Shown here in pieces: positions 10,490 through 20,235 of a stretch of 64,000 nt of DNA. Both the position numbers and the translations under genes were made by a program. The stretch is taken from positions 399,637-463,636 of the forward strand of contig CAUYUJ010022548.1 of NCBI GenBank assembly GCA_963575745.1, written 5' to 3'. The notes beneath the pieces were generated by a model. The model worked only from the letters and a program-made list of their open reading frames with translations, was not told where the DNA came from and ran no database searches. The stretch is from Prorocentrum cordatum (Eukaryota; Sar; Dinophyceae; Prorocentrales; Prorocentraceae). Position 1 is the first letter of the stretch; each line of letters begins with the position of its first letter.

Positions 10490-11100
10490 GAGGAGGAGGA
10501 GGAGGAGGAGGGCCTCTCGGGTTTCCCGAGCTTCTTGGGGGTCTCTTTGGAGCCTCCTGCAGGCCTCTTGGGCCTCTGGGGGCTCTGGGGGCATGTTGGG
10601 GGCCTCTAGGGGCCTCTTGGGGCGCCTCTTGGGATCTCTTTGGGGACTTCCTGGGAGGCTGGGGCCGAAGGTTCCAAAGCTCCTTCCCAGTTTCCCTATG
10701 TGGGCACGCTCTGGGAGCCGTCTTGGGGAGCCCCTTGGACCGTTTTGGAGGCCTCTTGGGCTGTCTGGGAGCCGTCAAGGATCGATTCGAGGCCCTCTTG
10801 GAGACTTCTGGGGCTTTCTTCGGGTGATCTTGGGGCGATCGTGGAGGTGTCTTGGGCCGTCCTTGAGCGTCGGGAAGCCGAGAAGGCGAGAACACCAAAG
10901 TCGTTCGAAAGCGAATGAAAATCTATAATTGCCACCTCTTGGGGCCCTTTTCGGAGTGCACTTGAAGGCCTCGTGGAGCGTCTGGGAGGTGTCTTGGACC
11001 GTCTGGAGGCCATCTGTGCCTTGTGGGACGGATAACTCGGCGAGTTGCGGCCCTCTTGGACCGTCTTGGAGGCCTTCAGGGGCACTCTTTGCCAGTCTTT
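10490..11100. repeat. GGA tract and degenerate CTTGGGG repeats
   Basis: A short GGA run (about 10490-10510) is followed by about 550 bp in which GCCTCTTGGGG-type words recur at irregular spacing. The minus strand is open with a Pro/Arg/Ser-rich composition (about 10431-10898), which I attribute to the repeat, not to a gene. Confidence 0.5.
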
Positions 11101-11339
11101 GGGTTTTTTGGGCCCCAGGACCCCACTGGGGGGAATGGTATTCCGACCCGGGACCTCCGCCCGGGAGCCCTCGACCCCTCCCCCCCGCACCCCCCGCCCG
11201 GGGAACATCTGCCCGGCACCCCCCTCCCAGGACCAGTCCCCCCCGCGGGGAGTGGATCCAAGGGACGCTGCCCAATTTCGCTCTGGCTGGCGCGCTCGAG
11301 GAGGAAGGACCAGGGAACCAGGGCAAGGGGGGAGGAGCG

Positions 11340-11414
11340 GCCACGGCGGCAGCGACGACGGGGACGACGACGACGACCACGACAAGGGGGAGCGGCGACG
11401 GCGACGACGGCCGG

Positions 11415-11473
<59 letters not shown>

Positions 11474-11476
11474 GCG

Positions 11477-11510
<34 letters not shown>

Positions 11511-11515
11511 ACGGA
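11340..11515. repeat. (GAC)n/(GGC)n microsatellite
   Basis: GAC triplets mixed with GGC over about 170 bp, giving Asp-, Arg- or Thr-rich frames of no coding significance. 11516-12230 contains no recognised feature. Confidence 0.85.
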
Positions 11516-12229
11516 AGAGCGCTTTCCACACGCCGACAGGGTCGGCGGATTTTGTTTCAACCTAGCTGGTGGATTGACAGGCTAGGCCAATTCACATGGG
11601 TTGTTCTGGTTCCAGTGCGCAAGTTCAGGCGCCGATGTGTTCTCGCAGAAATGCGGGGTTGCAGATGCGTATGGCCAAGTGTTTGTCCAACCAGTGTCCA
11701 ACACATGTATGTCGGACCGTGGTATAAGATCGAGGTCGGTTCGAGGAGGGAACCCTCATGTTCTTCGTGGTCGTTGGATGTTCATGTGCATCCTGGGGGA
11801 GGGTGCCCTCGAATGCTCTTCCGTTTGGCAGGCGGAGGGTCTCTTGTTCCTGAGGGATGTTTTTCTGTCCCAGGTCTGGCCGCACGCGCACATGCACGCA
11901 GGGTTTCTCCGCGCACGAACGAACACATGCAAACATTCCTCGTCGTGAATATCTGCGCGTTCGCACATGGGTTTTCTGGCACGCTGGCAACGTTTCGACT
12001 CGAGGTTCTCAAGCTGGATAGGCTTGTTGTTTGCAACTGCAGCTAAATTCTACATCCACCCACTTTTCGGCGGCGAGCGGGGTGGGGGAAGTGAGAAGGA
12101 GAATGCCTTCTCAGAGGGCTTGGAAGTCCCCCTGCCTCCTGAGAAGTTCTCCGAGCCTTCCCCACAGACACAGAACACTTCTCAGCAGGCCGGTGGGCTT
12201 CGGAGAAGTCCCGCCGCCTTCTGAGGAGG

Positions 12230-12475
12230 CCTTCTTCAAGCAGTGGCGAGGCGTCCCGGCTGGCCTATAGGCTCACCAAAGTTTGTTCTAAGATTCTGAG
12301 AACCTTTTGTGGTTTGCAAGACATGTTCTTGGAAAATTGCTGGCTGAGATCGTCTTGGTTTCACACGTCTGTCTCATGCCATGAGAGCATCTTGTTTTGT
12401 GATTCGAACATGTTCGGGTTCTGAACATGCCATGGTAGCAATGCTGGGAAGGTCGGTCCCTGCTCGATTTCTCCC
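12230..12475 (+). repeat. Dispersed repeat with GTTCTAAG motifs, copy 2
   Basis: Diverged partner of 8150-8400, aligned from AAGCAGTGGCGA to GGTCGGTCCCTGCTC. Just upstream, 12100-12235 has several CTTCTCAGAGG/TGAGAAG words in both orientations. Confidence 0.55.
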
Positions 12476-12617
12476 CCTCGCTGCCCCCCCTCGCTCGCCG
12501 CCGAGTCAAGGCCGAGGCCTCTCTGCGGCCATGCCCCTGGCACGAGCGCTGCGGCCGCTGGCGCTCCTGCTCGCCGCCGGGCCCTGGCGCGCGCGCGCGG
12601 CCCGGACGCAGGCTTCA

Positions 12618-12769
12618 GTCGGGCCTGTCCCTCTGCAGGGGGAATCTCCGAAAATAGTCCAAAAATAATATGGGGACCATTTTTGGCACATTTTGCTGCT
12701 CTTTGGGGTCTGTAGTTTGTATCTTTTTATTTGTCGCCCAACATCCGACTGTAGGGGGACATGCCCGAC
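12618..12769 (+). mobile_element. Short inverted-repeat element, family 1
   Basis: The 152-bp copy begins GTCGGGCCTGTCCCTCTGC and ends GTAGGGGGACATGCCCGAC, followed by CTAA. The interior is AT-rich (GAAAATAG, AAAAATAATATGG, TTTTTATTTGTCGCCC). The terminal inverted repeat is about 21 bp with two or three mismatches. Confidence 0.8.
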
Positions 12770-13041
12770 CTAAACGCAGGCCCTCGAGGCCAGCGGCGGG
12801 GAAGTCCTGGCCGCCTCCTCGGCGGAGGTCCAGCGGGCGACGAACGGTAACCCAGACCCCCTCGGGCAGTGACAGAATCGCAACGGGAAGCTTTGCCTAT
12901 CTTCGGCCTCCTGGGGGGCCCTCGCCAGGCCTCGCGACCGTCAAACAAAAAGACTCGGGATGAAGACCCGGTCCCGGTGAATGGGGCGAGGCTTCTGGGG
13001 TCGACTTCGTGGAAGAATCATGACGTCGGGGCTCTGGGTAT

Positions 13042-13214
13042 AGTGGAGGCCCATGCCAAGAAACACCCTTCTTGCCTTCAGGGTGCCCTGGGTTTCTTGG
13101 GTTTCGATGGTTTTGCGGTGGAAGGCGTGATGTTCCCACGCCCACAAGCAGTGGACGTCCTGGGGTCTCAGGGTCGGGTTTCCTGTGGAAGGTTTCCTGT
13201 GGATTGGCCTCCGC
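13042..13214 (+). mobile_element. Short inverted-repeat element, family 3
   Basis: Begins AGTGGAGGCCCATGCC, ends near GATTGGCCTCCGCT. It aligns with 35899-36074 almost end to end (AAGAAACACC, GGGTGCCCTGGGTTTC, GTGGACGTCCTGGGGTC, GGAAGGTTTCCTGTGGA). It lies directly before the first proposed exon of the TSP1 gene and may itself be intronic (TACAG at its right edge). Confidence 0.7.
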
Positions 13215-15602
13215 TGTACAGTGAGCGTTTCCGCCAGCGGGGGCGCCTGCAGGCCCCATGGGCGGCAGGAAGGTGCTATGCCCCGACGCGCCGCCGCAGC
13301 GGTGCAGACTTTCCAGCCGCCCTGGGACGGGCTGCTCCGATGGCAGCACACACACACGACAATGGAGGTCAGTCCACAAGAAGCCTTCCAACCCTGGGTC
13401 CCCACGACGTCCACTGATTCTTGGTGATAGCAAAACCCCCGAAACCCAAGAAAGCCAGGGCACCCTGGAGGCAAGCAGGGCAGGGCGTTTCTTGGCATGG
13501 GCCTCCACTATCATGTCATGCCGTTCGGCCGCTGAGAGGTCGAGAACCCCATCTTCGTCGGCGCGCACCTCGCCGCCGACAGGGCGAGGCGCGAGCGCGA
13601 GCGCCGCGAGCGCGAGCGCCGCGAGCGCGAGCGCCGCGAGCGGGAGCGCCTCGAGCGGGAGCGCCGCGCGGCGCACATCAGGCAGACGAGCCACAACTGG
13701 GGAAGCTGGTGTCCTTAACCTCCTGGGGGGCCCATAGGCTTCGACACCCCATCTCGACATCTCGTCGCTAGGGAACACCCCCCGAGCTGTGGCTGGTCGG
13801 TCAGGGCGAACAAGCAGGACTGCATCTTCGAGGAGCAGTGGCAGCCGTGGGGCGAGTGCTCTGCGGACGTCGGAGAAGAAACAAGCACCGCAGAAGCACA
13901 GCCTTTCGGAGGGCCGCGCGGATCTCTTGGATCTGTATGGGGACCCCCCGGCGGCGTTCGCCGCGCGCAGGGAAGGGGGTCCCGCGCTGATCCAAAGAAT
14001 TCCGAGCGTACCCCCGAAAGTGTATGTCGGTGTTGTTGCTTCTTCGGCCAGGACTGCGGGGGGGGCATCCAGACAAGCGTGCTCGCCTCGCGCATCATAC
14101 TGCAGAGGCAGGACACGTTCGGGTACGGCAGCAAGTGCCCTGCGGAGTGCTCCGACAGCTCGAAAGTTGGGTGTGGCCAGGAGAAGCACCAGCCATGTGC
14201 TGTCGAGATGTGTCCCAGCGACTGCAGCAAGGTGGACCTCGGTAACCGTCTCCCTGGTCCAGGTGTGCCCGTGGAGTGGTCGTGGTCTGGCAACGGGAAG
14301 GAGTGCGTCTTCCAGTACTGGCAGGTGCTGGGAGGGTCCGACGGACCCAAGGTACGCCTCTTGGCAGAAACTCAGCCCCAGGTATCCAACGGCTCCGACC
14401 CGTCGGCTTACGAGCCGCTTGCGGACTCGAATCCGGATAAGACGTTCGTCGTCCACGCTGAGCGCGGCTCGGTCGCACACACTGACGTGGCGATTGGTTG
14501 GCGGGGTTGCGCATCAGATGAGAGCTCGACAGATCCTGAATTACAGCGATTACCGCTTATTTCTGTATGCATGTACGGGAGTGAAGGCTTCCAAGATGTG
14601 AAATCGAACAGGCGTGAGCTGAGCAGGAATGAGCAGGCAGCTCTGCGTGAATTGCGAAGGGAGTCCAGAGTGAAATGGGCAAACCAGCTGGTCAAGTTTG
14701 CGGGGCGCGTTGGAGGTATCGGCCCTCAAGATGCCGGCGTTGAGTTGATCCCTGCTGTCGACAGTTGGGATTTTCACAAGCCGAGGTCCACACTGCGCGT
14801 GACCATGGCCCTGTCGCCACCACTGCCGCCGCAGCTCAACACGAGGAATTACGCGGAGGTGGGCGATGACATTCGACTGGAAGTGCACGACGCGTTGTCG
14901 TCATATCACGTCTCGGTGCGCAGGGTCTTCGGCTGGAGGGCATCCCATGGATTTTGCAAGTTCATTCAGGTTCCGTCCTGCGATGCGGCTGGTCAAGCTC
15001 CATGTGTTGACCCCGACTTGACGCTAAGGAACTTCCCGATGGCGTCAACGTTCGAGCTGGAGTTGGCGACCTCGAACAGCGCAGGCATGAGCCGTCCGGC
15101 CAGGATGGTGTTTCGGACGCGCGGGCAGTCGGGCACGCCCCTGAAGGACTGCAGCGTGGATTATTGGAGCTGCGCAGAGTCCGGCGACAGCAACGATGTC
15201 TACCCCGAGGAGGACGACCCCGAGTGCAGCCTCGCCGCGCCGCCCTTGCCCGTATGCAGAATGGAGCCGCGGAAGGGGTTCACGGGCGAGCTGAAGTGCG
15301 ATGGGAAGAAGTATTGGCGCGAGTGCAAGCCGTTCATGAAGCACGGCGACGAGTCTTGCGTGAGCCCCATGCAGAAGGTCTGCGTCCACACCACTTCACA
15401 CCTTGGGAAGCACGATCACGCCGAGACGTGCGATGCTCCGGGGTGCTCCGCCTCTGTGTTCCCGTGGAGCACGAAGACCTGCTGCTGCGAGTCCGCGACG
15501 GATCCGGAGCCCGACTCGCCACGCTGCGCCTGCACTTCCACCAGCTGCCAGGCCATGGGGCTCGCAGAAGCCTCGGATCCGAAGCTCTCGTGCATGCACT
15601 GA
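13215..15602 (+). CDS. Multi-exon TSP1-domain, Cys-rich, probably extracellular protein
   Basis: Proposed exons: about 13215-13367 (weak), 13539-13708, 13805-13865 and 14052-15602 (stop TGA). All join in phase. Exon 2 encodes an Arg/Glu-rich helix made by a 15-bp repeat (13583-13670). Exons 3 and 4 join to WQPWGECSADCGGG, the classic TSP1 core (W-x-x-W, C-S-x-x-C-G), followed by further cysteines and the CPSDC that closes a TSP1 domain. Later residues include a stretch resembling the end of a fibronectin III fold (NSAG…FRTRG, about 15070-15125) and a tail with about 25 cysteines. TSP1 proteins usually act in adhesion or at the cell surface; that role is inferred. The N-terminus and signal peptide are not located, and more exons may lie upstream. 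The last exon has no stop for over 500 codons and is clearly coding. Confidence 0.7.
13361..13538 (-). mobile_element. Family 3 element forming a proposed intron
   Basis: The element (13361-13509) is the reverse-oriented relative of 13042-13214 and 35899-36074. The proposed intron runs 13368-13538: donor GTCAGTCC lies inside the element's left end, and acceptor GAGAG|GTC lies 29 bp past its right end. AGGTC occurs at both junctions, as expected of a target duplication supplying splice sites. Removing the intron joins GAG to GTC in frame. Confidence 0.55.
13709..13804 (+). other. Proposed GT-AG intron of the TSP1 gene
   Basis: Donor CTG|GTGTCC and acceptor GGTCAG|GGC give a 96-bp intron. Splicing rebuilds a TGG codon across the junction and keeps the frame into the TSP1 domain. 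Without splicing, the frame meets a stop (TAA) about 8 bases into the intron. The acceptor has the AG|G form common in dinoflagellates. Confidence 0.6.
13866..14051 (+). mobile_element. Introner-like element, family 4, splitting the TSP1 motif
   Basis: The whole 186-bp intron is one long imperfect hairpin: the start (CGGAGAAGAAACAAGCACC) is mirrored by the complement of the end (GGTGTTGTTGCTTCTTCGG), and the match continues inward through CTTTCGG and GGATC(T)CTTGGATC to a central G+C-rich loop. The inner arms match the intergenic element 8854-8994. GAC flanks both ends (GCG|GAC…CAG|GAC). A GA-AG intron restores an exact TSP1 spacing (CSADCG); a GT donor three bases later would add one Asp. 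The insert is also a multiple of three without a stop, so read-through is formally possible. Confidence 0.65.
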
Positions 15603-16500
15603 GGCCCTCGTAGCGGCGCGGACTCTTGGTCAGCTATCGGACGGGCCGCTCCCACCAGCCGATGGAATATACAAATCCCCTCCGATCCCGTGTGGGCCTC
15701 CGCAGTCCCTCCGATCCCGTGTGAGCCTCCGTGCTGCGTGTTTCCATCCGTCCCACCAGTGCTTCGAGCAAGCGCCACGCACATGTCAACAGAAACAGCC
15801 TCGTTCGAACCTTCCCGTGAAGTCTTGGAAAGGCCGTTTGTGGGACGATGGACGTTTTCGGACCCTTTGCTCAGCTGGTGCGCGTGAGGCCACGCTGCGC
15901 TAGAATCTTTCGCACGTTAGAATTACGCCAGGATGTCCCTTCCCCCAGTGCACTGCGCAGTTGGCACGCACTCACCACCGTACCCGGTCAGGGGTTTATC
16001 CTGGGCCCTAAGGATGTTGGCTGGACCTTTCTGGCCTCGGCTGGGAGGTCGTATACACCAGGCCAGGACACAGGGTGGCCCTGGCCATGCGCGCTGGTGA
16101 TCTAGGTGCGCATGATGCTTAAGCCAGGCCCCCTTTTTTCCAAGGCATTCTGAATGCAGTTTTGAATGAGTTTTGAATGACTTCTAACAAAGCGTGTCCT
16201 CAGCAAGATTGCGGCCCGTGGCAAAGTCGTCCTCGGCAGGAGGGTGCGACGATCGCTCTTCCGAAGCCTGCCCGCCCGAGCTTGGCAACGGGAGGGGGGA
16301 CAGTGTCCACCGTGACACGGGCGCAAGGCTTCTTCCGGGGGGGGGAGGTGATAGCAGTCATAAGCTTGTAGTGAATTCTTTGAAACATGTTGATTGATCT
16401 GGTTAAGGGAATACGAGGCCCCGTCTGGCTCCCGGGTCTTGCAAAAAAGTAACAACTCACCGCGCCCTGCCCTCGACTGGCGCTTCCCTTGCGGACCCCC
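15603..16500. other. 3' flank of the TSP1 gene; nothing recognised
   Basis: No array, inverted repeat or gene is seen. A short direct repeat (CTCCGATCCCGTGTG, about 15677 and 15710) lies just after the stop codon. Dinoflagellates usually lack an AATAAA signal and none was sought as evidence. Confidence 0.4.
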
Positions 16501-16501
16501 C

Positions 16502-16744
16502 TCGAGATTGTTTTTTTTATCCTCTGGGGGGTAACGCTCGTTACCCGGGCCTCTCCCCCCCCCCCCCCCGTAACGGTAACGCTCGTACGCGGGGGGGGTC
16601 TCGGTCTTCCCCTCCAACATGCTGGTGCCCGAAGGCATGCGCACTGTGGTGTGGTGGTCGCAGGCGCACTGTGGGCGCTCGCAGGCCATTGCGGCGCTCG
16701 CATGCGCGATGCTGGTGCTTGCGGGCTTTGCGCTTGTACTCGAA

Positions 16745-16799
<55 letters not shown>

Positions 16800-17148
16800 C
16801 GGCGCCCGAAAACGGCCTCCGGAGGCCGAAACAGGCGGCAAACGTCGTCGTCGTCGTCGTCGACCTCGTCGCTCGTCGCTCGTCGATCATCGTCGTCGCG
16901 CGCGCGGGCGCGGGCGTGGTGCCGGGACCACGCGGCGGGCTTTGCGCTTGTACTCGAATCGCAAGCCACTGTGGTGCTCTCAGGCAGAGAGTGCTGCTCG
17001 CGCGCATACTATGGCGATCGCAGAGCGCCCCTGCTTCGCCATACCCCGCCCAGCCCAAGCGTTACCGTTACCCGGGGGGCACGACCCCCCCCCCCCCCCG
17101 GGTAACGAGCGTTACCGGCCGGAGTAAAAAAATGATCTCCTCAAAGAA
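16502..17148. mobile_element. Foldback element with GGTAACG inverted ends
   Basis: Both ends carry GAGAT, a T-run, then GGTAACGCTCGTTACCCGGG, a C-run and GTAACGGTAACGCT, in opposite orientation (left 16502-16590, right about 17060-17148). GGTAACGCTCGTTACC is itself a palindrome. The interior has two direct copies of GCGGGCTTTGCGCTTGTACT (about 16720 and 16937), a (TCG)n run at 16744-16799 and no supported coding frame. Fits a foldback or long-inverted-repeat transposon. Confidence 0.7.
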
Positions 17149-17824
17149 TAGAACACGCGCTGCCCGCCCCTGCGGGGCCCCTCTTGGCCCCGCTCGCTTC
17201 GCTTCGACACCGGCTCCGGCCAGCTCGACCAGGCTCGATTCCGATTTCTCGGCGGTCCGGTGCAGCCGGGTGCTCGCACGGTACTGCCGTCCCTCGTGGC
17301 GCGGCCGACCTGGTTACCCAGAACAGGAAAAAACACATAAACACAAAGGGTTGTATTGGTTTTGCGCCGGAAGGGGGCGTCGTTGAGAGGGTGCCTGGCA
17401 GGGATGCGGGGATCGGTGTGGCGTCGGTCTTTGGAGCTGGCGGTTTGCATGGCAAGTGCGTCTAGTTGGCAGCACGTGTTCGGAACGCGTCCAGCCTCCA
17501 GCTCGCCGCCTCCAGCTCGCCGTGCCGACGCGCCCCGGTCTTCGGCGCCCCATGTGTCGCTCCGATGCGATGTTGTCCTGTTCCGAGGCTGCTCGCCGCA
17601 GGCGATCTCCTCGGGTCGGTGTTGACTTCCCGATGTCGGATCGATTCCCCCTATCTCGCTCCGATCTCCCGATCCGATGCTGATTCCGAGCCCCGAGCTC
17701 CCCCCGAGCACCTTGCCGCCATTGCCCGTTCAGAGAGGAAGGGGAACTCATGGACACACCCACGGGGGACTCACTCCACGACGCCCCCGCGCATCGAGGA
17801 TGGACCCCCTGTCCCCGAGGCCGA
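17149..17824. other. No recognisable feature
   Basis: GC-rich, non-repetitive sequence. Several short open frames on both strands, none with a domain I can name. Confidence 0.35.
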
Positions 17825-17949
17825 GGCATCGCTGGGACGTGTGCATTTTTCCTTCGGCGAGGACCGTCGAGGAGCATCCTTGATCATTTGGCGAAAGAAC
17901 CACGCACGAAACCAAAAAAAAACAGGGAAGGGACGTCCGAGCGATGGCC
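17825..17949 (+). mobile_element. Short inverted-repeat element, family 2
   Basis: Ends GGCATCGCTGGGACGTGTGC and GACGTCCGAGCGATGGCC. Interior TTCGGCGAGGACCGTCGAGG and CATTTGGCGAAAGAACC. Closest to the copy at 7683. Confidence 0.75.
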
Positions 17950-18019
17950 AGTCCCCCGCACGCGCAGTCCTCACCCCCCCATAGATTATGATGTTCCAAC
18001 GTATTTTAGCCTTGATCAC

Positions 18020-18145
18020 CAGAAAGAACTTCGAGCACCAAGAGAGTGCCGAGACTGAAGGGTTTTCACGTGTCGGGCCCTGGGAGGCGATACTCGTTCA
18101 GGATTGCTCCGATACTTTTCTAGGTGCTCGAAATGATTTTTGGGA
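18020..18145 (+). repeat. Dispersed repeat related to 21250-21395
   Basis: Shares CGGAGCACCAAGA-like start, GTGCCGA(G)ACTG(A)AGGGTT, GTCGGG(C/T)CCTGGGAGGC and a later TTTC(G/T)GGCAC-like complement. The two ends are imperfectly inverted (GGTACCGAAAC/GTTTCGGCAC in the 21-kb copy). Confidence 0.45.
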
Positions 18146-18186
18146 TGTGGTCCTTAAGTACGATGGGAGCAACATAACCCATGGAG

Positions 18187-18365
18187 TAGATCTTGGCTGT
18201 TTCTTGGCGCCTGTTTCGAGCGGGTGGAGTCTCCCCCAGGGGCAGCATTCCCGCAAGCGGTTGCAGGAAGCAGAGGTCTGGAGCCAGACCCCCCCCCCTC
18301 CCCCCCTTTCCGCCAAATTTCGAAACGCCGAGTAAAGAGAAAGCGCTCACAAATCCGTCCATCTT
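18187..18365 (+). repeat. Dispersed ~175-bp repeat, copy 1
   Basis: Starts at AGATCTTGGCTGTTTCTTGG-like sequence, contains GCCTGTTTCGAGC(G/A)GGTGGAG, AAGCAGAGGTC(T/C)GGAGCC, a C-run, TTTCCGCCAA and GAAACGCCG, and ends at CCGTCCA. The second copy is 60008-60176 in the same orientation. Confidence 0.7.
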
Positions 18366-18539
18366 GACGGATCCATCCTGACGCGCTGATACAGTCGGCC
18401 CAGATTAGTAGGTCGACCCTGCCAAATCAAGGGTACCTTTGTGTCCTGTGCCTCGCGACACGTGCCTTCTTACACTCCTATGGCGATGTGGCCCTCGGAA
18501 GGGTTTTGTGTCTTCTCGCGTGTCCTGTTCAATCAAGGC

Positions 18540-18640
18540 CGACTGTACTCCCGTTTTGAAGCGCAAGACGTACCGTGCTCAAAACGTCCGTGCTGATACG
18601 CTGCGTGTTGGTTCCACATAAGTGGCCCACGTGCTTGCGA
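18540..18640 (+). repeat. Dispersed repeat related to 25785-25880
   Basis: Both copies contain CCCGTTTTG, ACGTACCGTGCTCAAAACG or a close match, TCCGTG…ATACG(C/T)TGCGTG, TTGGTTC(C/A)AC and GCCCACGT. Unclassified. Confidence 0.6.
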
Positions 18641-18689
18641 GCGTGTCGTCGCTTCGAACGTAAGTGTTCAGCCTACGTGCTGAGCTCTT

Positions 18690-18792
18690 GGCATCGCTCG
18701 GACGTGTGTATCTTTCCTTCGGCGAGGACCATCGAGGAGCATCCTGCATGAAACCAAAAGAAGCACAGGGAAGGGACGTCCGAGCGATGGCC
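18690..18792 (+). mobile_element. Short inverted-repeat element, family 2, internally deleted
   Basis: Same ends as the other family 2 copies. The stretch around CATTTGGCGAAAGAA is missing, so this copy is about 25 bp shorter. It keeps CGGCGAGGACCATCGAGG and the downstream A-rich block. Confidence 0.7.
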
Positions 18793-19195
18793 AGAGCTCC
18801 GTGTCAGCACGCTACGGGTTGCGCGTTTTCGGATGCAGCTCCTGGGAGGTCGAATTCTGACTTTGCCCTGGTCCGACATCAGGCTTGATCTGGCTGAGTC
18901 CCGCTTGATCCGGCCTGTCATTCGGGCGTTGCTAGAGGTGCCCCTGGCCCAATGTGCCCCCAGGATGTCCAAGGAGGCCTCCACGGCTTCCAGAGCACTC
19001 ACTACGACGCGCACAGGGCTCCAGGGGCTCCAAAATTCAACGGAAAGCTGGGGGCACCTAGGGGCACCTTTAGCAACCCCCGAATAATCCCGCTCGCTCC
19101 GCCGTAAATCCGGCTAAATCCGCGGCCCAATCCGGCGTCAACGGCTCCCCCCCTGAGGCTCCATTCTCCCGAATCTTCCCGACCATGACGAAAGA

Positions 19196-19317
19196 ACAAC
19201 ACGCACCCATACCCATAGGTGGGACGCAGGGGGCTATGGGTGTGTGTTGTCGGATGGGGGCCCCCGCTCGAAAGGAAGCGCTCCCCAGCATCCGACAACC
19301 CGCACCCATACCCATGG
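19196..19317. other. Two overlapping hairpins with a repeated GCACCCATACCCAT box
   Basis: Hairpin 1 pairs ACAACACGCACCCATA (19196-19211) with TATGGGTGTGTGTTGT (19235-19250). Hairpin 2 pairs GTTGTCGGAT (19246-19255) with ATCCGACAAC (19290-19299) and has GGGGGCCCCC in its loop. They share 19246-19250, so they exclude each other. CGCACCCATACCCAT occurs at 19202 and again at 19301. The surrounding 18793-19540 holds no gene. Confidence 0.6.
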
Positions 19318-19792
19318 CCAGCCCTCCTCCCAACGTTCCCCCTACGGTCCCGCTTATGATTCAGAAACCTCCCCCCGGAAAGCTGGCCCAGCGTCTCTTG
19401 ACCAACTTGCCAGAACGTTGGCTCTTGGTAGCGCTCCAGTTCCGGTTTGTGCTGGTTCGGCTCCAAAAGTTGGCCCAGCGTTTCCTTAAGAAATTTCTGA
19501 GAAGTTGGCCCATTTTTCTTAATTGATAATTATCTTAATCATATGTTTGATTGCATGGGTATGGTCGGAAACTGGAGCATATACATTACCAGTGGCGGGC
19601 TGTTTTTCAATCCCAGTACTTTGTGAGGGTCGGGGACGACGCTGGGGTGGTGTGGTGTATACTTTCTTCCCCGATGTCCCAGGGAAACAACGAGACATGT
19701 ATGATCGCGGGCTCAGGGTCCTCGGGCCCCCCCTCCCCCAGATGGGATGGATCCCAGGGTCCTCGGGCCCCCCCCCCAGATGGGATGGGGGA

Positions 19793-20235
<443 letters not shown>

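Noticed and set aside
13869-14051. Canonical GT-AG reading of the TSP1 intron
   Set aside because: It is possible, but it would place one extra Asp between cysteines whose spacing is fixed in TSP1. The GA-AG reading fits better; transcripts would decide.
12897-14480. A 527-codon open frame on the minus strand
   Set aside because: It runs antisense through the TSP1 exons and two repeat-derived introns and shows no domain. The plus strand has motif-level support. It is treated as a shadow of GC-rich coding sequence.
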